This document shows positions 57,659 to 64,000 of a DNA stretch of 64,000 nucleotides, one piece after another. The position numbers and the translations under genes were made by a program. The stretch is taken from positions 159,353-223,352 of the forward strand of contig JAHBXZ010000007.1 of the NCBI GenBank assembly GCA_019636215.1. The letters are read 5' to 3'. The notes under the pieces were generated by a model. That model was not told the DNA's origin and did no database searches. It saw nothing but the letters and a program-made list of their open reading frames with translations. The DNA is from Planctomycetota bacterium. GTDB taxonomy: Bacteria > Planctomycetota > UBA8742 > UBA2392. Positions within the stretch are counted from its first letter, which is position 1. Every line of letters begins with the position of its first letter.

Positions 57659-59281
57659 CTAGGCCCCGATGGCGGCCTTGACCACCTTCAATGTTTCGTC
57701 GAGCAGGCGCTGGGCGTCGCGTTCATATTGGTCGGCCTTGGTCGCGTACTCGGCCTTGAAGGGGGCATCTTCAATGCCGGGCAGGTTGATGCGCATGTTC
57801 TGCACGGCGGCATTGATGCTGGCGTAGAGGCTGAGCGCGCCCACGCCGCAATCGCTGATCGCGTGCTTGTTGCCCACGCGGGCGATTTCGGCCACATGCT
57901 TGAAGGCCTCCACGCCCAGCGCTGCTGTCTTGTCGGGGCTTACGGTGGCCACTTTCAGCGCGTTCTGCATGGCGGCTTTGCGGGCGGCCTTCTGTTCGTC
58001 GGTGTCTTTGGGCAGCTTGCCGGCCTCGCCGAAGGCTTCAAAGGCCTGGGCGTCTTCGGCGAACATGGCCAGCATGCGGTCGCGCATGGGTGTCAGTGCG
58101 GCCATCTCGCGCTTTACGACATCCTGCACGTCGGCGTACTTCTTCTTGCCGACGGTCAAGTTGCCCACCATCTCGCCCAGTGCGATGCCGGTGGCGCCCA
58201 GAATCGCCGCCGCCGCGCCGCCGCCGGGTGTGGGCTTGTCGCTGGCCAGGTCGCGCAGGAAATCGCCCACGCCCTTGAGGTACGGAAACTTCTGCATTTC
58301 TGGCGACATGAAATCCTCCAGCTTCAGTTCAATGATCTGTTCATCCGGCACAAACTCGCGCAGCTTCAGCGTTTCGTTGGCCAGCTGATTCAGCCATACC
58401 TGGGCCGCGCCTTCCATACTCTTGATCTGGCGGCTTTCGGCCATCTGCTTTGCGCACAGTTCCAGGGCATCCATCGGGACCAGCCCCACAACTTCGCTTT
58501 CGCGCACGTTCACGCCGGCCTCGCGGGCAAGGTCGGCAATGCGCATGAAGGCCTGAAACGGGCTGGTCTTGCGGTAATCCACCAGGTTCATGCTGACCTG
58601 CACACAGCCCAGGCCGGCCAGTTCAAGCCCAAGGGCGCGCACGCCGGGCATGCCGCCGTCTTTCTCGCGCACGGCCTTGGCAATGCGCTTGGCCAGCTTG
58701 ATGTCGGTGGTTTCCAGGTTGACGTTGAAGGCAATCAGGAAGAAGCGGGCCCCCACAGCCGTGGCGCCGGCGCTGGGGTGCAGCGCGGCCCGGCCGAAAT
58801 CCGGCAGGCGCGCAGGGTTGGTCTTCACTTCATCGCGGATGGTCTCGAACTCGCCCTTGCGGATGTGGCTGAGGTCTTTGCGTTCGGCAACGCGCGCGGC
58901 CTCACCGTACAGGTACACCGGCACGTCAAGTTCGCGATAGATGCGTTCGCCCAGTTGCTCGGCCAGCTTGACGCACTCGGCCATGCTGATGCCGGAAATC
59001 GGCACAAAGGGAATCACGTCGGTTGCGCCCATGCGGGGGTGTTCGCCCTGGTGCTCGCGCAGGTCAATCAGGCCGGCTGCGGCCTTGCAGGCGGCAAAGG
59101 CGGCTTCCAGGACAGGCGCGGGTTCCCCGGCCATGGTCAGCACGCTGCGGTTGTGGTCTTTGTCGGACTCACAGCCGAGAATCGCCACACCGGGCACGGC
59201 TGCCGCAGCCGAGACAATTTTGTCAATCACGTCCAGGCGGCGGCCTTCGCTGAAGTTAGGAACGCACTCGACGATGGGCAT
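57659..59281 (-). CDS. ftcD: Glutamate formiminotransferase / formimidoyl-THF cyclodeaminase
   Basis: A 540-residue bifunctional enzyme of histidine breakdown. It moves the formimino group from formiminoglutamate to tetrahydrofolate, then releases ammonia to give methenyl-THF. The transferase half begins MPIVECVPNFSEGRRLDVID and has EHPRMGATDVIPFVP and YLYGEAARV. The cyclodeaminase half begins near residue 330 with DFLRDLASDKPTPGGGAAAA. Total length matches the fused animal/bacterial form. ATG 59281 is preferred because GGAG lies 6 bp upstream. No hut genes are in the window. Confidence 0.93.
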   Translation of the reverse strand: MPIVECVPNFSEGRRLDVIDKIVSAAAAVPGVAILGCESDKDHNRSVLTMAGEPAPVLEAAFAACKAAAGLIDLREHQGEHPRMGATDVIPFVPISGISMAECVKLAEQLGERIYRELDVPVYLYGEAARVAERKDLSHIRKGEFETIRDEVKTNPARLPDFGRAALHPSAGATAVGARFFLIAFNVNLETTDIKLAKRIAKAVREKDGGMPGVRALGLELAGLGCVQVSMNLVDYRKTSPFQAFMRIADLAREAGVNVRESEVVGLVPMDALELCAKQMAESRQIKSMEGAAQVWLNQLANETLKLREFVPDEQIIELKLEDFMSPEMQKFPYLKGVGDFLRDLASDKPTPGGGAAAAILGATGIALGEMVGNLTVGKKKYADVQDVVKREMAALTPMRDRMLAMFAEDAQAFEAFGEAGKLPKDTDEQKAARKAAMQNALKVATVSPDKTAALGVEAFKHVAEIARVGNKHAISDCGVGALSLYASINAAVQNMRINLPGIEDAPFKAEYATKADQYERDAQRLLDETLKVVKAAIGA

Positions 59282-59468
59282 GGCGGGCTCCGTGGGCATG
59301 TCAGCGGGGCAGTCTGCAGTCTGTGGCAACGACCCGCCAGAGCAGGCCAACGCCGATTGCCGTTGCCGCCGACTGCCGTCCTGCAGTATCCGATTGACTT
59401 TTCCCACAGGGTCGACGGGTTGAGGGTATGTCAGTTGTTCTGGTACACTGGCCCGCCCGGAGAGCCCA

Positions 59469-61598
59469 TTGATCCCCAAGCCATGGCAGGAGTTGTTTGC
59501 CAAGCGCCGTGAGGAGCGCGTGCGCCAGCGCCTTGTGCGGCGGTTGCGTTCGATGCGGCATATGGGTTCCACCCGTGTGCAGCTTGGCTCGCGCGAGTAC
59601 GTCAACTTCAGCTGCAACGATTACCTGGGCCTGGCCGGCGACCTGCGCATTGCCGAGGCCGCGGCCACGGCCGCCGGGCGATTTGGCTGGGGCACAGGCG
59701 CGTCGCGGCTGGTAACAGGCACCAGCACCCTGCACGTCAAGCTCGAGCAGGAGGTCGCGCGCTTTCGCGGCACAGAGGCGGCACTGATCTTCGGCAGCGG
59801 CTACCAGGCCAACCTGGGTGTTCTCTCAGGGTTGCTGGATAAGGGCGACGTGGTGCTTTCCGATGCCTCCAACCACGCCAGCATCGTGGCCGGCTGCAAG
59901 CTTTCGGGTGCCACGGTGCGCGTGTTCAAGCACCGCGACTATGAAGACCTCGAGCGCAAGCTGGCCGGTGTCAACGCGCGCAAGATGGTGGTCACCGATA
60001 CTCTGTTCAGCATCGACGGCGACACCGCTGACCTGCCGCGCATCGTCAAGTTGTGCGAACGCCACGGCGCGCTGCTGGTGGTTGACGACGCGCACGCCAA
60101 TGGCGCCATCGGCAAGAAGGGCCGCGGCCTGGCTGAGTACCAGAACGTGCTGCAGCATGTGCCGGTGGTGGTGGGAACGTTCAGCAAGGCGCTGGGAAGC
60201 TATGGCGGGTTTGTGGCCTGCAATGAGGACCTGCGCGACTACCTGATCAATGAATCGCGCCCGTTCATCTACACCACCAGCATGCCGATTGCCCTGGCTG
60301 CCGCGAACATAGAAGCGCTGCGCATCGTGCAGAAGGACGGCGACGCACTGCGCATGAAGCTGACGCAGCACGTCAAGGCGCTGCGCGCGCGGCTGGAACA
60401 GCTTGGCTTTCAGCTTACGGGCTATCACCACATCATCGGCATCCGTGTGGGGCACCCCGAGCGCGTGAGCTTCATGGCCGAGGAAATCGAGAAACAGGGC
60501 ATATTGACTTACCCCATGCGCTGGCCCTCCGTGCCCGAAGGCATGGACACGCTGCGCATCTCCGTAAGCGCCGCGCACACCGAAGACGAACTCTCGCGGC
60601 TGGCGACCGCGCTGCGCGTTGCGCGCGACCGCATGGGCGGCAAGGAAACCACTGTGCTGGTCAAGCGCGAGGCCAAGCGCCCCACGCACCAGAATCTCGA
60701 CATCGCCGAAGTTGCCGACCTTGATGAGTCCGCCTTTGCCAGCGATGAAGGCGCCATGGCCGAGCCCGTTTCGGCCGTGGACAGCAACCGGCTGCCGCCG
60801 GCCGAGGCCGGCCTTTCGGATTTTGTACCTGTCGGCGGTGGAGCCGGCGACACCATGATCCAGCAGCCACCCGGGTTTGGCATGGACGCCGACCACGGTG
60901 TGGACCCCGCCGAGCTTCGCGTTTCGTCGTCGGGCCGCCTGCCCGTGGTGGATTCCTCGGAATCGGGCGGGTTCGAGGCACTGCTGGATGACGTGATGAA
61001 CGACGCGGCCGATTCCGCCACGTCGCAGCCCGTGCCGCAGGTGATCTCTGAGGTTTCCATTGAGCCCGCGCCAAGCGAGCCCGAACCAGTCGAGGCCGGC
61101 GCCACGACTGAGGCCACACCCCGGGCTGAAGCGCCTGTAGAAACGGCTGCCCCGCCATCTGCGGATGAAGCCGTTGTCGCGCCTGTGGCCGAATCACCGG
61201 CGCCCGTGTCCGCCGATGCAGCGCCGCCGCAATCTGCGCAGTCTGCCCAGGAAGCGCCCCCGGCGCCGCAGGCAGATCCGGGCACGCAGCAGCCGGTGGA
61301 AACAACCCTTGCAGAGCCGGCCGCGGAAGCAGCTGCCGCGTTGCCTTCCGCCGACGAGACCCCGACAGATGAACTGCCGGATGACCCGGACGCAGAACCG
61401 GCCGAAGCAGGCTCAGGTTCCGCGGCTACCATCGTGCCGGATCAGGCCGCGACATCAGCCAGTGGGGAGACACTGGCCCCGGAACAGACCGAGTTGCCTG
61501 ACCCCGTAATCGCCGAGATCGAGGGCGGCACCCGCCGCCGCAAGCGCGAAAAAACGCGGCGCAGCACCCGCAACATGACTCGCCGCATGAAGAAGTAG
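59469..61598 (+). CDS. Alpha-oxoamine synthase (Kbl/BioF-like) with long disordered tail
   Basis: A 709-residue protein from TTG 59469, with GGAG upstream. Residues 1-400 are a PLP-dependent alpha-oxoamine synthase: NFSCNDYLGLAGD, GTGASRLVTGTSTLHVKLE, VVDDAHANGAIG, and GTFSKALGSYGG with PLP-lysine Lys240. Family members make 2-amino-3-ketobutyrate (Kbl), 8-amino-7-oxononanoate (BioF) or 3-ketosphinganine (Spt); the substrate cannot be fixed, though a sphingolipid-type role would fit the lipid genes. Residues about 410-690 are Pro/Ala/Glu-rich and disordered. The last 20 are strongly basic (RRRKREKTRRSTRNMTRRMK). Such a tail is not normal for the family. Confidence 0.85.
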   Translation: MIPKPWQELFAKRREERVRQRLVRRLRSMRHMGSTRVQLGSREYVNFSCNDYLGLAGDLRIAEAAATAAGRFGWGTGASRLVTGTSTLHVKLEQEVARFRGTEAALIFGSGYQANLGVLSGLLDKGDVVLSDASNHASIVAGCKLSGATVRVFKHRDYEDLERKLAGVNARKMVVTDTLFSIDGDTADLPRIVKLCERHGALLVVDDAHANGAIGKKGRGLAEYQNVLQHVPVVVGTFSKALGSYGGFVACNEDLRDYLINESRPFIYTTSMPIALAAANIEALRIVQKDGDALRMKLTQHVKALRARLEQLGFQLTGYHHIIGIRVGHPERVSFMAEEIEKQGILTYPMRWPSVPEGMDTLRISVSAAHTEDELSRLATALRVARDRMGGKETTVLVKREAKRPTHQNLDIAEVADLDESAFASDEGAMAEPVSAVDSNRLPPAEAGLSDFVPVGGGAGDTMIQQPPGFGMDADHGVDPAELRVSSSGRLPVVDSSESGGFEALLDDVMNDAADSATSQPVPQVISEVSIEPAPSEPEPVEAGATTEATPRAEAPVETAAPPSADEAVVAPVAESPAPVSADAAPPQSAQSAQEAPPAPQADPGTQQPVETTLAEPAAEAAAALPSADETPTDELPDDPDAEPAEAGSGSAATIVPDQAATSASGETLAPEQTELPDPVIAEIEGGTRRRKREKTRRSTRNMTRRMKK

Positions 61599-61699
61599 GG
61601 CCCGCCAGAAATCCTGCGGTTGACCTTCTGCCTGAATCTGCGAGATTGGTGGCTGCCGGTGCCCTTGCCGGCGGGGCCGCCCCTGTTGGGAAACGTGCC

Positions 61700-62806
61700 A
61701 TGATGCGACACCTTCTGTTCTCTGGTCTGGGCTTCTTGTTCGCAGCGCCTGCCGTGCTGGTTACGGCACAGGAGGCGCCCCGCGAGGCGCCGGCCGTTAA
61801 GACCTACGAGAAGTACGACGCCCTGTTCGACGACTTTGATGCGCGCCGTCGCGTGCTGGTTACGCGCTTTGAGCGCCTGCAACAGAAGGAGCGCGTCGAC
61901 CCCGACGAGCTTCGCCGCGCAGAGGCCGAGCTGATTGCACTGGACCGCGAGTACGCCGCCGCCCTGCGTTTGTATGTGGACGGCCACGCAGGCGCCAAAG
62001 ACCTGATGCCCGCGCGGTTTGAGCTGCTGGTGACACTGTCGCGACTGGAGGATCGCCTGGCCGACGCCGTGGCGACTGCCGACGAGTTCATCAAGAATCA
62101 CCCCGATGCCGACCTGTTGCCGGATGCCCGTTTTGTAAAGGGACAGAGTCTGTTCCGCATCCAGGGGCGCGAGGCCGACGCGCTGGAGGCGCTGGAAGTC
62201 TTCATTGAGAAGCACAGTGAGCGCCAGGATGCCGACGCCGCCCGCATGATGCGCGTACGTACGCTGCTGTTCCTGGACAAGGTTGCTGACGCACGGCGCT
62301 CGCTGGATGCGCTGCTCAAGGCTGATCGCGTCAAGGGCAACGCCGAGGCCAAGGCGTTTCTGCAGGCGCAGATTGACGCGCTGGACTGGATCGGGCGCGA
62401 CATGCCCCGGGTGGACCTCAAGGATGCCGACGGCAAGCCCCTGCAATCGGCCGACTTCGCCGGCAAGCCATGGCTGCTGTTTGTGTGGGACACCACCAGC
62501 AGCGCCTGCATGGGCGAACTGCCATTCGTGCTGGAAATGCACCAGCGCCACAGTGAGAAAATGGGTGTGCTGGGCATCAGTGTCAACGAAAGCCAGGCGG
62601 CCTTCGAACAATGGCTGGCGCGCAACAGCGAGACCATGAAGTTCCGCAACGGCTGGCTGGATCGCGAGGCCGAAGGCACCGTGATCAAGCGCCTGGCTGT
62701 GTCCGTGATTCCGTTCAACGTGCTGGTTGACGCCAACGGAAAAGTGTACCGGTATGACGTGCGCAGCGATGACCTGCTGCGCTATGCCGCAAGGCTGACA
62801 AGGTAA
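61700..62806 (+). CDS. Exported TlpA/AhpC-like thioredoxin-fold protein, single Cys
   Basis: A 368-residue protein from ATG 61700 with signal peptide MMRHLLFSGLGFLFAAPAVLV. Residues about 40-245 are helical and TPR-like (DEFIKNHPDADLLPDARFVKGQSLFRIQG ... LEVFIEKHSERQ). The C-terminal 130 residues are a TlpA-type thioredoxin fold: VDLKDADGKPLQSADFAGKPWLLFVWDT, then GVLGISVNES and SVIPFNVLVDANGK. The usual W-C-x-x-C is reduced to TTSSACMGEL, leaving one cysteine. It may be a peroxiredoxin-like or non-redox binding protein. 10 bp upstream of the DUF2225 gene. Confidence 0.8.
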   Translation: MMRHLLFSGLGFLFAAPAVLVTAQEAPREAPAVKTYEKYDALFDDFDARRRVLVTRFERLQQKERVDPDELRRAEAELIALDREYAAALRLYVDGHAGAKDLMPARFELLVTLSRLEDRLADAVATADEFIKNHPDADLLPDARFVKGQSLFRIQGREADALEALEVFIEKHSERQDADAARMMRVRTLLFLDKVADARRSLDALLKADRVKGNAEAKAFLQAQIDALDWIGRDMPRVDLKDADGKPLQSADFAGKPWLLFVWDTTSSACMGELPFVLEMHQRHSEKMGVLGISVNESQAAFEQWLARNSETMKFRNGWLDREAEGTVIKRLAVSVIPFNVLVDANGKVYRYDVRSDDLLRYAARLTR

Positions 62807-62816
62807 AGCAGGGGCC

Positions 62817-63446
62817 ATGCCGCAGTTCGCCGACAAGCAACTGAAGTGCCCGGCCTGCGCGCACGAGTTTGCCACGCGCCTGGTGACAGGCTTTGCCATC
62901 GGTGAAAAGGAATCCGACTTCTGCCCGCGTTACCTGGACGGCAACCCCCTGCCCGATTTTCTGCACGTCTGCCCCCAGTGCGGCTTTGTCGGCTTTGAGG
63001 CCGACTACCGCAGCCTGGTGGACCACAAGAAGCTTGACCGGGTGCGCACGCTGCTGAACGGTTTTCACTGGCAGCCGGGCCAGGCCCTGGGCGGGGCAGA
63101 GCGGTACCGGCGGGCCGCGCTGGTCGCCATTTATGTGGGCAAGCGCAGCGCCGAGATCGCGGATCTGTACCTGCAGGCCACCTGGTGCTCGCGCATGGAG
63201 GGCGAGCCCGACGACGAGCAGAAGAACGCCCGCCGCAAGGCCGTGAAGTATTTCGAGCTTGGCATTGAGGCCGAGGAGTTCAGCCCCGATGACCTGCCCG
63301 TGGTTCATTACCTGCTGGGCGAGCTGTGCCGCCGCTTGGGTGATGCGGGCAAAGCCGCCAGGCACTTTGGCAAACTCGACGAACTCGAGAACGTGGAACC
63401 CTGGCTGAAAGAATGGCGCGACAAACAGCGCGCACTGATGCCGTAA
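62817..63446 (+). CDS. DUF2225 zinc-binding protein
   Basis: A 209-residue protein with the DUF2225 pattern: KQLKCPACAHEFATRLV, then ESDFCPRYLDGNPLPDFLHVCPQCGFVGF. It has two CxxC pairs that probably bind zinc, followed by a helical TPR-like region (AVKYFELGIEAEEFSPDDLP ... GDAGKAARHFGKLDELENV). Its function is unknown; the family is common in clostridia and PVC bacteria. Probably co-transcribed with the thioredoxin-like gene. Confidence 0.85.
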   Translation: MPQFADKQLKCPACAHEFATRLVTGFAIGEKESDFCPRYLDGNPLPDFLHVCPQCGFVGFEADYRSLVDHKKLDRVRTLLNGFHWQPGQALGGAERYRRAALVAIYVGKRSAEIADLYLQATWCSRMEGEPDDEQKNARRKAVKYFELGIEAEEFSPDDLPVVHYLLGELCRRLGDAGKAARHFGKLDELENVEPWLKEWRDKQRALMP

Positions 63447-63600
63447 CAGGCGGCGACCTCTCGCAGGTGCCCGTTGCCGCTTGTCCATGGCATGCCCTGA
63501 CTTGCGGCTTTCTGTCGCCGGCCCTGCCCTCAAGCTTGCCATGGTGTGGAGGCAGCAGTGCCCACCCATCCACAGTACGCTGCTGATTGGGTGCGGGGTT

Positions 63601-63764
63601 AGAGCTTTTTCGCTGTTTGTTTGCAGAGATTCCGCGCCGCGCCGGGCGAGCAGATCAAGGAGCGCGGACGCAGGCGTGGCTGGAGGCCACGCCGAGGGAG
63701 CGCGACGCAGAGATGCGAAGCCCGCCGCAAGCGGAAGCCTGCAAACGAACTGTGAAAATGCTCT
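63601..63764. repeat. 164-bp imperfect palindromic element
   Basis: 26-base outer arms at 63601-63626 and 63739-63764 match at 22 of 26 positions as an inverted repeat. Inside are TTCCGC/GCGGAA and a perfect central hairpin GGCGTGGC-TGGAG-GCCACGCC (63673-63693) flanked by GCGCGGACGCA and GCGCGACGCAG. The whole unit can fold as one long stem. It lies in the 63447-63816 spacer, which has no supported gene. Could be a REP-like or MITE-like element, or an uncharacterised structured RNA. Confidence 0.75.
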
Positions 63765-63769
63765 AAGTG

Positions 63770-63796
63770 CCAACCCCGCCTTGGGGGCGGGGTTGG
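63770..63796 (-). terminator. Terminator-like hairpin of the edge gene
   Basis: CCAACCCCGCC-TTGGG-GGCGGGGTTGG, a perfect 11-bp stem 20 bp beyond the stop of the reverse-strand gene that enters from the right edge. There is no strong U-tract, so efficiency is uncertain. Confidence 0.65.
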
Positions 63797-63816
63797 TGGT
63801 CTGAATGGCTGGTTGT

Positions 63817-63999
63817 CTAGGCTTTGCGGGTCTTGCGACGGCGCCAGAACGCGATCAGCATCGGGATCAGGATGGCTGCCGGTGTGGCCGCGATGCCGGT
63901 GGCGCAACCGCCGCCGCCGCCACCACCACCACCACCGCCCGCGCCGAACACCGTGACGTTGCTGTAGCTGAAGGTCTGGGCCAGGGTCTTGGGGCCCAG
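63817..63999 (-). CDS. Surface protein, C-terminal end with Gly-tract sorting tail (partial)
   Basis: Only the last 60 codons are in the window; the frame is open to the right edge and ends at TAG 63817-63819. The sequence reads LGPKTLAQTFSYSNVTVF, then a run of about ten glycines, CATG, a hydrophobic span (IAATPAAILIPMLIAF) and a basic end WRRRKTRKA. This is the Gly-rich/Cys/transmembrane/Arg layout of MYXO-CTERM or GlyGly-CTERM-like sorting signals, matching the tail of the beta-helix protein at 52790. The rest of the protein and its function are outside the window. Confidence 0.8.
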   Translation of the reverse strand: MGPKTLAQTFSYSNVTVFGAGGGGGGGGGGGCATGIAATPAAILIPMLIAFWRRRKTRKA

Positions 64000-64000
64000 A

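Noticed and set aside
57656..59512. Forward open frame of about 620 codons over ftcD
   Set aside because: Antisense shadow of the bifunctional formiminotransferase-cyclodeaminase.
63481..63804. Open frame of 107 codons before the right edge
   Set aside because: It runs through the palindromic element and a terminator hairpin, with no family match or ribosome site.

Overview
The window is about 64 kb of dense, GC-rich bacterial chromosome (60-65% G+C by eye) with roughly 58 protein genes, no rRNA, and no tRNA or CRISPR array that I could find. The cell looks Gram-negative: there is an ADP-heptose epimerase (hldD) for lipopolysaccharide core, several lipoproteins with clean lipoboxes, and proteins ending in a Cys + transmembrane + Arg-cluster sorting tail. 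The GCG-N3-CGC palindromes, a RAYT transposase, an extra tricorn-type protease, Uma2, DUF433 and UPF0316 genes, and intergenic repeats carrying a TGTCCATCTGTGG-like string suggest an environmental Planctomycetota/PVC-type genome. That assignment is inference from gene content; I could not search a database.

Layout. 0-2.4 kb: the end of an FxLYD-like gene, then a reverse-strand acyl-CoA ligase and thioesterase. 2.6-9.3 kb: small membrane protein, tricorn-like protease, MazG-like pyrophosphohydrolase, two flavin split-barrel proteins (one with GAF) and a hemerythrin. 9.5-17.4 kb: deoxyhypusine-synthase-like enzyme, hldD, an anchored dual-specificity-type phosphatase, recA and alaS. 17.4-33.3 kb: a lipid block, rpmF-plsX-fabH-fabD-fabG ... 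acpP-fabF, with a propionate set (carboxyltransferase, biotin carboxylase, biotin carrier, methylmalonyl-CoA mutase large subunit, epimerase) between fabG and acpP. 33.4-36.7 kb: lipoprotein, dapF, site-2 protease, scpA, DoxX. 36.7-39.5 kb: reverse-strand accessory genes (UPF0316, unknown, Uma2, FdhD-like). 39.6-47.2 kb: aminotransferase, propeller protein, DUF58 and transglutaminase, converging on a BatA-like gene. 47.3-56 kb: STAS/zinc-ribbon/kinase-like fusion, MshEN-like protein, signal peptidase I with a very long N-terminal extension, and a large beta-helix surface protein. 56-64 kb: coiled-coil protein, repeat-rich spacer, formiminotransferase-cyclodeaminase, an oxoamine synthase with a long disordered tail, a thioredoxin-fold protein, DUF2225, another repeat element and the C-terminus of a surface protein.

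The most striking object is in alaS. A 732-bp cassette (15966-16697), bounded by perfect 14-bp inverted repeats and REP-like hairpins and encoding a complete-looking RAYT (HUH/Y1) transposase, sits in frame inside the alanyl-tRNA synthetase editing domain. It lies between the two halves of the zinc site and leaves one uninterrupted 1176-codon reading frame. Removing it restores a canonical AlaRS sequence. Related palindromes lie in the recA-alaS spacer, ending 19 bp before the alaS start.

How the genes work together: the carboxylase and mutase genes turn propionyl-CoA (from odd-chain or branched substrates, perhaps activated by the acyl-CoA ligase) into succinyl-CoA, while the surrounding fab genes make fatty acids. 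lepB, the lipoproteins, the site-2 protease, the transglutaminase/DUF58/BatA group and the sorted surface proteins form a cell-envelope theme.
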